A stretch of 64,000 nt of DNA from Streptomyces sporangiiformans (GCF_005768555.2 NZ_VCHX02000182.1:20002-84001), one strand, 5' to 3'; shown: positions 8,487 through 17,493, numbered from the stretch's first letter. Numbers and translations: made by a program. Notes: generated from the letters alone by a model not told the origin.

Positions 8487-9131
8487 ATGCCCACTCATAC
8501 CGAACCGCCGCCCACCGCCGGGCGGTTGCGTGCCGCCTGGGCGGCCGCGCACGCCCCCGTGCCGGGGGCGCCTCGCTGGGGGCGGGCGGCCGCGCTCGCC
8601 GTCCCGTTGCTCGTGCTGCCGTCCGGGCTGTGGCGGATCGTGACGGTTGTCTTCCCCGTTCAGGACGACGGAAGGGCGCACGGCTCGGGAGACCTCCCGC
8701 CATGGCTGCCCGAGGAGGTGTACGTGGTCCTTCTGTCGGTCCTCACCGAACTGCTGGCCTTCACCGCGTACGGGCTGATCGCCACGTGGGGAGAGGTCGT
8801 CCCGCGGTGGGTACCGGGACTGGGCGGGCGTCGGATCCCGACGCCCGCCGCCGTCGTGCCCGCGGCGGCGGGCGCCCTCCTCCTCACGGCGCTGAGCTCC
8901 GCGACGGCCGTCGCGGACCTCGCCGGAGTCACGCTTCGCGGCGACCCGCTCCCCGAGGGCTACCCGGGACAGGTGCCGGGCTGGAGCGCGGTCGTCTTCT
9001 ACGTCAGCTATGCGCCGCTCCTGCTGTGGGGGCCCTGCCTGGGCGCGCTCACGGTCGCGTACTGGAGGCGCAGGCGCGCACCTACAGCCGTACCGACGCT
9101 CCCGGCTCCAACAGGTGCAGCCGGTCGGTGA
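8487..9131 (+). CDS. Polytopic membrane protein of unknown function
   Basis: A 214-residue protein with about four hydrophobic segments (AAALAVPLLVLPSGLW; VVLLSVLTELLAFTAYGL; AVVPAAAGALLLTALSSAT; VVFYVSYAPLLLWGPCLGALTVAYW) ending in a basic cytoplasmic tail. No transporter or enzyme motif is recognisable. The ATG has a GGAGGACC ribosome site. It overlaps at its 3' end with a decayed gene on the other strand. Confidence 0.7.
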   Translation: MPTHTEPPPTAGRLRAAWAAAHAPVPGAPRWGRAAALAVPLLVLPSGLWRIVTVVFPVQDDGRAHGSGDLPPWLPEEVYVVLLSVLTELLAFTAYGLIATWGEVVPRWVPGLGGRRIPTPAAVVPAAAGALLLTALSSATAVADLAGVTLRGDPLPEGYPGQVPGWSAVVFYVSYAPLLLWGPCLGALTVAYWRRRRAPTAVPTLPAPTGAAGR

Positions 9132-9420
9132 GTTCGGCCTCGGTGAAGGCCTTGGTGAGGGTGAGCGGGCCGTCCGGTACCAGCGGGGTGCGCCCGCGAA
9201 CGGCACCGCCACGTAGGGCAGCGCTCGCGCGGGCGCGCTCGTACGCCGAGGCCGTGGACAGCACCAGCGGGGCGCCCGCGAGGTACCTACGGCCCGAGGC
9301 ATCGAGGTTGTCGGGGTGCTGGTCGTGCGAGAGCAGGACCGCGTCGACCGCGCCGATGTCCGGGGCGGCGACCGCCGGACCGGCCGACTTCACCAGCTTC
9401 CGTAACGCATCCCCGTTACA
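9082..9420 (-). pseudogene. Remnant of an MBL-fold metallo-hydrolase
   Basis: The minus strand encodes AVDAVLLSHDQHPDNLD and then AGAPLVLSTASAYERA. These match the metal-binding HxHxDNLD segment and the following strand of UlaG-like metallo-beta-lactamase-fold hydrolases. The usual N-terminal strand region and everything after the second metal ligand are missing. The flanking frame stays open but does not look like the family. It overlaps the ends of both neighbours' intergenic space and is best read as a gene fragment left after deletions. Confidence 0.5.
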
Positions 9421-9450
9421 CGAATCCCGGTCACGCGCGAGACTGGACGC

Positions 9451-9690
9451 ATGTGCCGCAGCATCAAGACCCTTCGCCCGCCCGTACTCCCCGAAGAGGC
9501 CACCGAGGAGGACATCCGCGCCGCCGCGCTCCAGTACGTCCGCAAGGTCTCCGGCTTCCGCGCCCCGGCCGCCCACAACCGCGAGGTGTTCGACCGGGCG
9601 GTCGAAGCGATCGCGCAGGCGACGGCCGACCTGCTGGACGGGCTCGAGGTGCGGGGGCAGGGGCAGCCGGCTGCCCGCCGGGCGGGCTGA
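9451..9690 (+). CDS. DUF2277 domain-containing protein
   Basis: A 79-residue protein that begins MCRSIKTLRPP, the fixed N-terminal signature of DUF2277, followed by the helical core ATEEDIRAAALQYVRKVSGF and ending in a short Arg/Ala tail. It is a small cytoplasmic protein widespread in actinobacteria with no known function. Monocistronic by position. Confidence 0.88.
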   Translation: MCRSIKTLRPPVLPEEATEEDIRAAALQYVRKVSGFRAPAAHNREVFDRAVEAIAQATADLLDGLEVRGQGQPAARRAG

Positions 9691-9778
9691 CCCCGTAAGC
9701 CACTGGCGGCCGGTCGGCCCGTCACGCCTCGCCCCGCCGCGCAGGGTCACGCTCCCGAACCGGTCACGCCCCGCAGAC

Positions 9779-10402
9779 TCACGCCTCCGCCGGCGGTCGT
9801 CGTATGAGGTACGCCGCCCCGGCGCCCGCCGCGAACAGCGCCCCGATCGAAACGGCCGTGGCGAGCCACGTCGCGCCCAGCCACTGGCCGCCGAAGTAGC
9901 CGAGGGCGACGCTGTACGCGGCCCAGGTCAGGCCCGCGAGGACGGACCAGGGCAGGAACTCGCGGACGCGGCGGTGCGCGGCGCCCGCGCCCAGCGAGAC
10001 GACCGAGCGGCCCGCGGGCGCGAAACGGGCAATGACGACGAGGGCGCCGCCGCCGCGCGAGAGGGCCGCGCCGAGACGTTCCTGCGCGCCGGTCAGGCGG
10101 CGGGAGCGGGCGATGGCACGATCCAGTCGCTTGCCGCCGCGCCAGGCCAGCCGGTACGCGACCAGGTCACCGAGGACCGACGCGGTGGCCGCGGAGAGGA
10201 TCAGCGACAGGATGTCGGGCACATGGCCTTCGGGCATCTGGCCGGTCGCCGCACCGGTGCCGGCCGCGGCGGCCGTCGCCGCCGTGATGACCAGGATGCC
10301 GCTCGGCAGCACCGGCAGGAACACGTCGAGCAGGACGGACAAGGCCACCACGGCGTAGATCCATGGGCTGCCGGTCAGCGCCCCCACACTCTCAAGCACC
10401 AC
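9779..10402 (-). CDS. DedA/VTT-family membrane protein
   Basis: A 207-residue membrane protein with the DedA/VTT pattern: a first hydrophobic segment with a conserved acidic residue (ALSVLLDVFLPVLPSGIL), an internal re-entrant region, the basic-glycine motif VIARFAPAGRSVVSLGAG and two C-terminal helices. DedA proteins are linked to lipid scrambling and membrane homeostasis. It starts with GTG behind AGGGAG. It appears to be transcribed alone. Confidence 0.88.
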   Translation of the reverse strand: MVLESVGALTGSPWIYAVVALSVLLDVFLPVLPSGILVITAATAAAAGTGAATGQMPEGHVPDILSLILSAATASVLGDLVAYRLAWRGGKRLDRAIARSRRLTGAQERLGAALSRGGGALVVIARFAPAGRSVVSLGAGAAHRRVREFLPWSVLAGLTWAAYSVALGYFGGQWLGATWLATAVSIGALFAAGAGAAYLIRRPPAEA

Positions 10403-10564
10403 ATCTCCCTGTGTCTCCCCCGTAGGCCCGGCCCGTGCGGCGATGCCGCGATGTCGCGGGGGAGCGGCAGGAGCGGCCTGTGACAGCCATACAGCGTACG
10501 CCGCGGGTCAGACGGGAGATCCACAGGGGGATCGTCTGATTGCCACACCATGTTCACCAAGACG

Positions 10565-10604
10565 ACGGCACCCGCCCCCGGTTGCGCTTGGGGGCGGGTG
10601 CCGT
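10565..10604 (-). terminator. Strong hairpin terminator after the DoxX gene
   Basis: A perfect 15-bp GC-rich stem (10565-10579 with 10590-10604) encloses a 10-base loop, ten bases beyond the DoxX stop codon on the minus strand. No U-tract follows. Confidence 0.8.
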
Positions 10605-10613
10605 GACACAGCG

Positions 10614-11066
10614 TCAGGCGGCGACGGGCTCCGAGCTGCGCTCGCCCGCGGTGGCCGAAGACGTGCGGCGCGAGAAGAGCCGGTCGACGCCGAGCGCGCC
10701 CGAGCCGGTGAAGACCAGCAGGAACATCGACCAGCAGTACATGGCCGCGCCCTCGCCCTGGTTCTCGATCGGCCACAGGCCCTGGGGCTGGTGGACCTTG
10801 AAGTACGCGTACGCCATCGCGCCCGAGGCGATGAACGCCGCGAAGCGCGTACCGAGGCCGAGCAGGACCAGAGCACCGCCGACGAGCTCGATGACAGCCG
10901 CGTACCAGTTCGGCCAGGCGCCCGTCTCGACAGTGGCGCCCTTGCCGTCCATGCCGCCCAGGACACCTAAGAGCGACTGGGCTCCGTGGCAGGTGAAGAG
11001 CAGGCCGATGACGATGCGGAACAGGCCTATGGCGTACGGCTGGGCGCTGTTGAGCCGTCCGGTCAT
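10614..11066 (-). CDS. DoxX family membrane protein
   Basis: A 150-residue protein with four hydrophobic segments and the DoxX pattern GLFRIVIGLLFTCHGAQSLLG at the N-terminus, then IELVGGALVLLGLGTRFAAF and GAAMYCWSMFLLVFTGSGALG. DoxX-like proteins are putative quinone- or redox-linked membrane proteins. An iron-box-like sequence lies 74 bases upstream (11140-11157), suggesting DmdR/IdeR control. A strong terminator follows. Confidence 0.88.
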   Translation of the reverse strand: MTGRLNSAQPYAIGLFRIVIGLLFTCHGAQSLLGVLGGMDGKGATVETGAWPNWYAAVIELVGGALVLLGLGTRFAAFIASGAMAYAYFKVHQPQGLWPIENQGEGAAMYCWSMFLLVFTGSGALGVDRLFSRRTSSATAGERSSEPVAA

Positions 11067-11139
11067 TGGGGGAACTCCTTCGGTCTAGTGCGGTCCTCGG
11101 GACCGCTGTTGGGGGACGTAAACCGAGCGAGTGACGAGG

Positions 11140-11157
11140 TTAGGTTACGCTAATCAA
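11140..11157 (-). promoter_or_regulatory. Iron-box-like operator (DmdR/IdeR type)
   Basis: TTAGGTTACGCTAATCAA agrees at most positions with the actinobacterial iron box TTAGGTTAGGCTAACCTAA. It lies 74 bases upstream of the DoxX start and overlaps the last codons of the FAD protein gene. It suggests iron-dependent repression of doxX by a trans-acting DmdR-type regulator. Confidence 0.5.
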
Positions 11158-13114
11158 TGGTTGCAAGTTCAACATCTGGCCAGTAATCGGCTTCCGTATC
11201 CGGCTTCGTCGCAGCTACGGCCGTCCGCAGCGCCGCTCGCGCCACCGCATCCGTGTCCGAAAGGGTGACCGAATCTACGCCCGGCCTGGCCCCGGCCGCC
11301 GTCACCCAGTGCACGCCCTCCGTGGGCACGCCCAGCACGAACCGCCTTGGGTGCGGGTGTCCCTGACGGTCGATCAGACGATACGGCCGCGGGGTGACGT
11401 CGAGCCCTCCGGTTTCGTAACCGTCCACCGTGTGCGGACGGCACCGGCCCGTCTTCAGCAGCCGGGCGAGCAGGTCGTCGGCGGTTCGCCGCAGGTCCGG
11501 CTCCGGCAGCCGTGCCTCGATGAGTGTGGTCGCCCGGACGATCGAGCCGGGCACGTCGGGGGAGTGCGCCACCCACGCTCCGTCCTCGGCCCGTACCTCC
11601 AGCCGCGGCCCGAGTACCTCCAGGACGCCCGCCTCGATCAGCGCGACCATCTCCTCGATGCGGCGCCGGGGCGGGCCGATCGACAGGAACGCGTTCAGCG
11701 GCGTGTACCAGCGGTCCAGGTGGTCCCGGCGCGAGGCGCCCGCCAGCCCGCTGTGGTCCACGATCTGCCGCACCTCGTTGCGCAGGTCGCGCAGGACGTC
11801 GAGGGCCGCCTTGAGCGGGCCGTCGACGTTGCCGAGAGCGGCCTGCTCGGCGTCCTCGCGCAGATATGCGAGCAGCCAGCTCCGGAAGTCGCCGGGGCCT
11901 TCGAAGACCTGTCCCGCGTGCGGGCGCGAAATCCGGTCCCAGGACCAGCGTTCGGCATCCGGGATGCCGAACTCATCAAGGATGAGGGCCTCTTGGGGCG
12001 CACGGTGGGGCACGGCGAGGAAGCGCTCACGGAAGCTCTGTCGCACCGTGCCGGTCCGCATCGCGGGGTCGGCCCGCCGGCCCGGCTCCTGGGCGCGCCC
12101 CAGCAGTGTCTCGTAGTAGACCGTTTCCACCTCCTTCGCCACCAACGGCCATATCTCGGCGAGGAAGTCCGCGGCGTCGCCGGAGTCCGCGCGTTTGCGG
12201 AAGAGCGAGATGACGTCCGGAGTGAGGACCAGGGGAGTGTGCCGGCCGTACGGGCCCTTCGCGTTGTCGCCGCGGGCCTGGTACGGGATACCGCGGCGCG
12301 AACCCGCGTACAGGCGGGGCTCGCGGCCCGAGGCCGCATAGCGCAGGCCGCCCTGTGCCGTGGGGAGGAAGCGGCCGCCGCGGGCCGTCGTCAGCAGGGC
12401 CATGTGGTCGAAGAAGTTGAGGCCCAGGCCGCGCAGCAGGACGGGTTCACCGGGGGCGAGCGGGGCGAGGTCGAGGTCGGCCGGGTTGGCGGGCGGGATG
12501 TGGCGCAGGCCGTGACGGTCGGCGTACTCCGTGAGGCGCTGCTGTGTCTGGTCCGCGACCGTGGGCAGGTGGCCCTGAGCGAGGATCACGGCGGCCAGGT
12601 CCGACAGGGTGCGGCCGTCGTCGAGTACGAGCGACTGGTGGCCGTCGGCCGCGTCGTCGAGGCGTATCGCGCGTGCCCGGTGCACCTCGACCCGTATCGA
12701 GGGCGGCGCCCCGCGCACGACCTCGGCGAACACCCACTCCAGGTACTGGCCGTACCGCGCGCGAGTCGGGTACGCGTCCGGGGCCAGCTCGCCGGCGGCC
12801 CAGGCGTGCAGGCTCGGTCCCGGGCGTATCGGTCCCGCGCACTCCACGCTGTCGTCGGTGAAGAGGGTCACCTGGGAGGCCACGGTGTTCATCAGCAGCT
12901 CGGCCGGCTGGTCGGTCCGCCAGACGCGGCCGGGGCCCGGCGGCGACGGATCGACGACATGGACCGTCAGACGCGTCCCGGGCGTGAGGAGCTCGGGGGC
13001 GGAGGCGCAGAGGCGTTCCAGGACGCTCGTGCCGCGCGGGCCGGCGCCGACCAGCGCGACGGAGACCTCGGCGGAATCGGCGGTCGCCGCTGGTTCCGCG
13101 GTCGCTGCAGACAA
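11150..13114 (-). CDS. FAD/NAD(P)-binding protein
   Basis: A 654-residue protein with an N-terminal Rossmann dinucleotide motif VALVGAGPRGTSVLERL (about residues 20-36), and a second region with VILAQGHLPTVADQT and LLRGLGLNFFDHMALLT, as in the NAD_binding_9 family of FAD/NAD(P)-binding proteins. These resemble flavin-dependent N-hydroxylases but no substrate can be named. The only plausible start in the region is TTG at 13114, eight bases after GGGAG. It is alone on its strand. Confidence 0.8.
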   Translation of the reverse strand: MSAATAEPAATADSAEVSVALVGAGPRGTSVLERLCASAPELLTPGTRLTVHVVDPSPPGPGRVWRTDQPAELLMNTVASQVTLFTDDSVECAGPIRPGPSLHAWAAGELAPDAYPTRARYGQYLEWVFAEVVRGAPPSIRVEVHRARAIRLDDAADGHQSLVLDDGRTLSDLAAVILAQGHLPTVADQTQQRLTEYADRHGLRHIPPANPADLDLAPLAPGEPVLLRGLGLNFFDHMALLTTARGGRFLPTAQGGLRYAASGREPRLYAGSRRGIPYQARGDNAKGPYGRHTPLVLTPDVISLFRKRADSGDAADFLAEIWPLVAKEVETVYYETLLGRAQEPGRRADPAMRTGTVRQSFRERFLAVPHRAPQEALILDEFGIPDAERWSWDRISRPHAGQVFEGPGDFRSWLLAYLREDAEQAALGNVDGPLKAALDVLRDLRNEVRQIVDHSGLAGASRRDHLDRWYTPLNAFLSIGPPRRRIEEMVALIEAGVLEVLGPRLEVRAEDGAWVAHSPDVPGSIVRATTLIEARLPEPDLRRTADDLLARLLKTGRCRPHTVDGYETGGLDVTPRPYRLIDRQGHPHPRRFVLGVPTEGVHWVTAAGARPGVDSVTLSDTDAVARAALRTAVAATKPDTEADYWPDVELATID

Positions 13115-13436
13115 AGGGGTGACTCCCGGGCGTGTGGGGCGCTGGGTAGCAAACCGTCCGCCGGAAGCGGATGGTCCGCCTCATCATGCCGTCACGCGGC
13201 ACGGGAGCCGAGCCCTTGACGGGATCAAGGGCGTCAGGTGTGGGATGCGTCACGAGCATCACGGGCAACAGGCGTGATAGGCGGGCAACCTGCGGAATAG
13301 GCGTATGCAAGAGACGTATCGATCGGTGGATCGGTGGATCGGTGGCTTGACGACTCGCGGCGCCTGTCGTCGCGGGCAGGGTGGTGTGAGTTCGGGCTCG
13401 GTGCCCGGCACCCGGCGCCCGTCGTGACCGGCAGGG
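13115..13436. other. Intergenic region with short direct repeats
   Basis: No convincing gene. It contains the leader of the FAD protein (minus strand) and the 3' side of the PhoD-like gene. Three consecutive GGATCGGTG-like units lie at about 13319-13348. A GC-rich stretch around 13395-13430 can form a hairpin that might end the PhoD-like transcript. Confidence 0.4.
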
Positions 13437-15161
13437 CTATGTGAGCTCGGACTCGACGACCGTCCTCAGCCGGGCGCTCCCGCCCCGCTCCTCCCGGGCC
13501 TGGTCGAGTCGTAGCCGTGCCGAACGGCCGCGCAGTGTCAGCGTCATCAGCTGGTTGCCGAACCAAGGGCCGCCCGTCCGGCGCCAGTCGACCGGCGGGC
13601 TCGGGCAGCCGCCGTGGCCGGCGAAGCGGCGGCCGAGGGCCCGGCCCACCCTGCTCCAGCCGAAGTGGAAGCCGAGTTTGATGGACATCGGGATGGAGTT
13701 GTGGACCGGCGAGCAGGTCAGCTGCAGCACGCGGGCGTCGGGCCCCGGCGAGCCCTTCGGCCACGACGGTTCGGCGATGTACGCGTGATGCACGTCCCCG
13801 GACAGCACGCACACGGTCGCCGGCGCCCCGGGCCCCGAACCGGCCTCGGCGATCAGCTCGGCGAGCGCGTCGAATGACGCCGGAAAAGCCGCCCAGTGCT
13901 CCAAGTCGGCCCGGCGCCGCAGGTCCTCACCCCACCGTGCCCATCGCGCACCCCGCTCGCCCCGGCACAGCGCGGCGTTCCACGCCTCGGCGTCGTGTAC
14001 GAGGTGGGGGAGCAGCCAGGGGAGCGAGGAGCCGAGCAGAAGGTGGTCATAGGGGGCGTGGGGAGAGTGAGGGGCGTGGGGAGCGGTCGTGGGCGTGGAG
14101 CCCTGCTCCTCCGCTCGCTCCTCTCCTTGCTCCATGCCTCGCCCCTCCAGTGCCTGTTCGCGCAGCCATGCCATCTCGCTCGGGGCGAGCATGGCGCGGT
14201 TGTCCTCGTCGAGGACGCGGGCCGCGCGAGTGTCGAGCATGAGCAGGCGTACGCGGCCGAAGTCGCGGCGGTAGCTCCAGCGGACCGAGTCGGGGGCGGC
14301 GTCGGCCTCGGCGGCGAAGGCGCGCAGGACGTCCGTGCCGTCGGGGGTCGCGCGCACGGCGGCGTACAGGAGGTCGGCGGCGAGGCGCTCCGGCGGGAGG
14401 TTGCCGAGGTGCTGGTAGACCCAGTAGGACATCAGGCCGCTCACCACGCGCTCGCGCCACCAGGGCGTGGCCCGCATGTCGGCGAGCCAGGCGGCGCTGG
14501 TGTTCCAGTCGTCTATGACGTCATGGTCGTCGAAGATCATGCAGCTGGGAACGGTGGAGAGCAGCCAGCGGATCTCGGGGTCGAGCCACGATTCGTAGTA
14601 GAGGCGCGTGTACTCCTCATAGTCCGCGACCTCGGCGCCCGGCGGTTCCGTCAGCCCGCGCCGGGCCTCCAGCCAGCGGCGCGTGGCTTTGGAGACCTCG
14701 TCCGCGTACACCTGGTCGCCCAGCAGCAGCAGTACGTCCGGGCGTTCGCCGTCCGGGTCCCCGGCGATACGGGCCGCGAGGGTGTCCAGCGCGTCGGGGC
14801 CCACCGGGTCCTTCTCGTCGGCGGGCGGCGCGGCCCAGCGGCAGGAGCCGAAGGCGACGCGGACGCTCTCGTGGTCGTCCGCCGGGGCGTGGATCGCCGA
14901 GGGCGGGAAGGGGGAGCCGGGCAGCGGCCAGACGGTCGTCCCGTCGAGCAGCACCTCGTACGTCGTTGTCGTGCCCGGCGAGAGACCCGTCACCGTGATC
15001 AGGGCGTAGTGGTGGCCCGCGACCTGGAACGTGCGGGTCTCGCCGCGGGCGCCGTCCGCGCAGCGCACCTCGGCGGCGCACGGACGACTCGCCTCGACCC
15101 AGACGGTCGCGGACGAGCCGTCGACGTATCTCAGAAGTGGTCCCAGCCGCAGCCTCGCCAC
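13437..15161 (-). CDS. PhoD-like metallophosphatase
   Basis: A 574-residue protein with an N-terminal fibronectin-like domain (VTGLSPGTTTTYEV) and a PhoD-type metallophosphatase domain. The metal-ligand motifs LLLLGDQVYADE, MIFDDHDVIDDWN and VLSGDVHHAYIAE are in order. There is no signal peptide, unlike classical secreted PhoD, so it is probably cytoplasmic. PhoD enzymes hydrolyse phosphomono- and diesters using Fe/Ca. The insert after ALEGRGMEQGEERAEEQG is low complexity and unusual. GTG start behind AAGGTGA. Confidence 0.88.
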   Translation of the reverse strand: MARLRLGPLLRYVDGSSATVWVEASRPCAAEVRCADGARGETRTFQVAGHHYALITVTGLSPGTTTTYEVLLDGTTVWPLPGSPFPPSAIHAPADDHESVRVAFGSCRWAAPPADEKDPVGPDALDTLAARIAGDPDGERPDVLLLLGDQVYADEVSKATRRWLEARRGLTEPPGAEVADYEEYTRLYYESWLDPEIRWLLSTVPSCMIFDDHDVIDDWNTSAAWLADMRATPWWRERVVSGLMSYWVYQHLGNLPPERLAADLLYAAVRATPDGTDVLRAFAAEADAAPDSVRWSYRRDFGRVRLLMLDTRAARVLDEDNRAMLAPSEMAWLREQALEGRGMEQGEERAEEQGSTPTTAPHAPHSPHAPYDHLLLGSSLPWLLPHLVHDAEAWNAALCRGERGARWARWGEDLRRRADLEHWAAFPASFDALAELIAEAGSGPGAPATVCVLSGDVHHAYIAEPSWPKGSPGPDARVLQLTCSPVHNSIPMSIKLGFHFGWSRVGRALGRRFAGHGGCPSPPVDWRRTGGPWFGNQLMTLTLRGRSARLRLDQAREERGGSARLRTVVESELT

Positions 15162-15330
15162 GTGATCACCTTCCTCCGTCGCCCCGTACGGTACGGAACG
15201 ACGGAGGTGATTGGGGAGGTTCCGGTGCGACCAATGATCGGCCGGTGGCCGTCGGGCGCCGGTCAGCAGCCGGTGCGTACGGTCGGCTGCGGTTGAGAAC
15301 GGAGGTTCAGCGGCCGTTGAGCGCGGAGGT

Positions 15331-15975
15331 TCAGCAGCCGTTCAGCACGGAGGTCAGCTTGCTCTTCTCCGCGGAGTCGACCGAGAGGTTGTAGTAGTAC
15401 TTCACCTGGACCCAGGCGCGGACGTAGGTGCAGGCGTACGCGGTCCGGGACGGCATCCAGGTGGCCGGGTCCTGGTCGCCCTTCGCCTGGTTCACGTTGT
15501 CCGTGACGGCGATGAGCTGCGGGCGGGTCAGGTCGTTGGCGAAGGCCTGGCGCCGGGAGGTGGTCCAGCTGTCGGCGCCGGAGTCCCAGGCCTCGGCCAG
15601 CGGGACGAGGTGGTCGATGTCCACGTCGGAGGCGGCGGACCAGGTCGCGCCCTCGTAGACGGAGTACCAACTGCCGCTGGTGGCCGAGCAGGAGGAGTTG
15701 GTGACGACGTTCGTGCCGTCGCGCTTCAGAACCGTCTCGCGGGTGTTGCAGGCCCCGCTGATGGTGATCCAGTGCGGGAACAGATCGCGGTCGTAGCCGG
15801 TGCGGTCCTCGGCCGCCACGGTGAGCGAGGCGAGGTAGGTGCGGGCGGTGGCTGCGCTGACCGGGGTAGGCAGGGCGGCGGAGGCGGTCGGACCGTTGAA
15901 GAGCCCGACCATGGCTATCAGACCGCTGGCGGCGGCTAGTATGCTGAGCCGTCGACGCGCGTAGACCTTGGGCAT
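15331..15975 (-). CDS. Secreted HNH endonuclease family protein
   Basis: A 214-residue protein with a Sec signal peptide (RRRLSILAAASGLIAMVGLF...TASA). The mature part has the DUF1524/GmrSD-like HNH nuclease signature DVDIDHLVPLAEAWDSGA, followed by NDLTRPQLIAVTDNVNQAKG and four cysteines that probably form disulfides. It is likely an extracellular nuclease for DNA scavenging. The ATG at 15975 follows AGGGAG by seven bases; the longer open frame upstream has no ribosome site. It appears monocistronic. Confidence 0.88.
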   Translation of the reverse strand: MPKVYARRRLSILAAASGLIAMVGLFNGPTASAALPTPVSAATARTYLASLTVAAEDRTGYDRDLFPHWITISGACNTRETVLKRDGTNVVTNSSCSATSGSWYSVYEGATWSAASDVDIDHLVPLAEAWDSGADSWTTSRRQAFANDLTRPQLIAVTDNVNQAKGDQDPATWMPSRTAYACTYVRAWVQVKYYYNLSVDSAEKSKLTSVLNGC

Positions 15976-16369
15976 GCGAACTCCCTGGGGATGTGGGGAA
16001 GTTGACGGTGCGAGCGCATATTTGCGGCACCGTGTTTCCGGGAGGTGTGCGTCAGGTGAGAAATTAGTGACGTGCCCATGACAGGACAAGAGCTGGGGCG
16101 GGGCTTTTGAGCTGGCGCCTGCCTTTGCGTGGGTTTGCCCGGGCGTTCATGTCGAGATGATCTTTGCGTCGGGTCGGGTCGGGTCGGGTCGCGTCGGGCG
16201 GGGTTCCGGCATTTTGGGGAATTGGTTGCCGTGAGTGGTAGCGGTGCCGGGTCCTTGTTTTGTACCGTGGGGGAACAAAGTGGCCCCCGCCCGCTTCCCC
16301 TGACCGGTGGGCGGGGCCACCTTGTCTCCCGGGCCCTGTGCGCCCCTCTTCCACGCTTGGAGCATGCCG
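15976..16369. other. Divergent intergenic region with GGGTC tandem repeat
   Basis: The region holds the promoters of the HNH nuclease (minus) and the HAD phosphatase (plus). A simple tandem repeat of GTCGG units lies at 16166-16199. The sequence around 16030-16075 is relatively AT-rich. No gene is supported. Confidence 0.5.
16280..16320 (+). other. GC-rich hairpin upstream of the HAD gene
   Basis: GTGGCCCCCGCCC at 16280 pairs with GGGCGGGGCCAC ending at 16320 with one bulged C. It lies 50 bases before the HAD start, in a divergent region, so it cannot end either neighbour's transcript. It may be a leader hairpin. Confidence 0.45.
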
Positions 16370-17035
16370 ATGACGGCCACGACCGTGCTGACCGCCCGTG
16401 CCCTGCTGCTGGACATGGACGGCACCCTCGTCAACTCCGATGCCGTCGTCGAGCGCATCTGGCATCGCTGGGCCGAGCGGCACGGGCTGGACGGGGCCGA
16501 GGTCATGAAGGTCGTCCACGGGCGGCAGGGGCATGCGTCGATGGCTCTGCTGCTGCCCGGCCGGCCGAAGGAACGGAACCTCGAGGACAACGCGCGCATG
16601 CTCGCCGAGGAGACCGTCGACATGGACGGCGTCGTCGCGATTCCCGGAGCCCCGGAGTTCCTGGCCGCGCTCGTCGACCACGGCTTGCCGCATGCGCTCG
16701 TGACGTCTGCGGACGTGGCGCTGTCCACCGCGCGGATGCGTGCCGCGGGGCTGGCGCTGCCCGCTGTACGGGTCACCGCCGAGTCCGTCGGCGCCAGCAA
16801 GCCGGACCCGGAGGGTTTCCTGAAGGGGGCGGCCGAGTTGGGGGTCGCGCCCGAGGACTGCGTGGTGTTCGAGGACTCGGGGGCGGGGATCGAAGCGGGG
16901 CGCTCCGCGGGGATGCGGGTGGTGGGGGTCGGGCATCGGGCCGGGGCCCACGGTCCCGATGCGCTGGTGCGGGACCTTACGCAGGTGCGGGTCGAGGCTT
17001 TGGGTGACGGCGGGATCCGCTTGCACATCGGGTGA
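16370..17035 (+). CDS. HAD-IA family sugar-phosphatase-like hydrolase
   Basis: A 221-residue protein with all HAD motifs: nucleophile LLLDMDGTLVNSD, threonine/serine motif ALVTSADV, lysine in SKPDPEGFL and acidic motif VVFEDSGAGIEAG. It is of the beta-phosphoglucomutase/glycerol- or sugar-phosphatase type. The ATG at 16370 is favoured over the one at 16364 because GGAG at 16359-16362 is then correctly spaced. Likely acts as a house-cleaning or sugar-phosphate phosphatase in the cytoplasm. Confidence 0.88.
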   Translation: MTATTVLTARALLLDMDGTLVNSDAVVERIWHRWAERHGLDGAEVMKVVHGRQGHASMALLLPGRPKERNLEDNARMLAEETVDMDGVVAIPGAPEFLAALVDHGLPHALVTSADVALSTARMRAAGLALPAVRVTAESVGASKPDPEGFLKGAAELGVAPEDCVVFEDSGAGIEAGRSAGMRVVGVGHRAGAHGPDALVRDLTQVRVEALGDGGIRLHIG

Positions 17036-17291
17036 CGGTGCGGTGCCTCCGGCGGTTGGGCGGTCTCGCTTTCTGCCGGTGGGTGGGTCGGGGTCGTGTA
17101 CCGGTGCGTCCGCCCGTCGCCGCGGGGGCGTACGACCCGGGGTTGGTAAGAGGTGCGGGTTTCCTGAGACAAGCCCTACGCGACGGGCGATGACGCACCG
17201 GCACACGCCCCCTCCCGCCGGTGACCAACTGCGGGAGCGTGGGGGTGCGCCCCTCCAGGGGCCACTGGGAAACGGAGCCTGAGCGGGACGC

Positions 17292-17352
17292 GCCCGTCAG
17301 GGGCGCGGGGAACTGCGCGACCAGCCACAACCGGCCTGCAGCTGAAGTGCGA
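17292..17352 (+). repeat. Dispersed Streptomyces intergenic repeat, copy 1
   Basis: A 61-bp unit with core GGGGCGCGGGGAACTGCGCG followed by a CAGCCACAACCGGC segment. It is about 85-90% identical by eye to the unit at 17406. The core GGGGCGCGGGGAACTGCGCG is familiar from many Streptomyces intergenic regions (from memory). Confidence 0.75.
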
Positions 17353-17405
17353 ATCCCACCCACCCCCTAACCGCTTCCGCGCATGGGCGTCTGCGGGTGG
17401 GGCGT

Positions 17406-17467
17406 GCCCCTTTAGGGGCGCGGGGAACTGCGCGATCAGCCACAACCGGCCCGCAGTCGAAGTGTGA
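17406..17467 (+). repeat. Dispersed Streptomyces intergenic repeat, copy 2
   Basis: A second copy of the 17292 unit in the same orientation. It begins with a small hairpin GCCCC-TTTA-GGGGC and has the same core. Confidence 0.75.
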
Positions 17468-17493
17468 CCCTCCCCGCCCCCCGGAGGGGCCGG

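Larger units (their letters stand above)
17036..17493. other. Intergenic region rich in repeats
   Basis: No gene is supported over 458 bases. It contains the two long direct repeats at 17292 and 17406 and other GC-rich palindromes, between the convergent HAD and peptidoglycan-binding protein genes. The repeats may end transcription from both sides. Confidence 0.6.

Noticed and set aside
16166..16199. GTCGG tandem repeat as a CRISPR or regulatory array
   Set aside because: The unit is five bases and has no spacers; it is a simple repeat.
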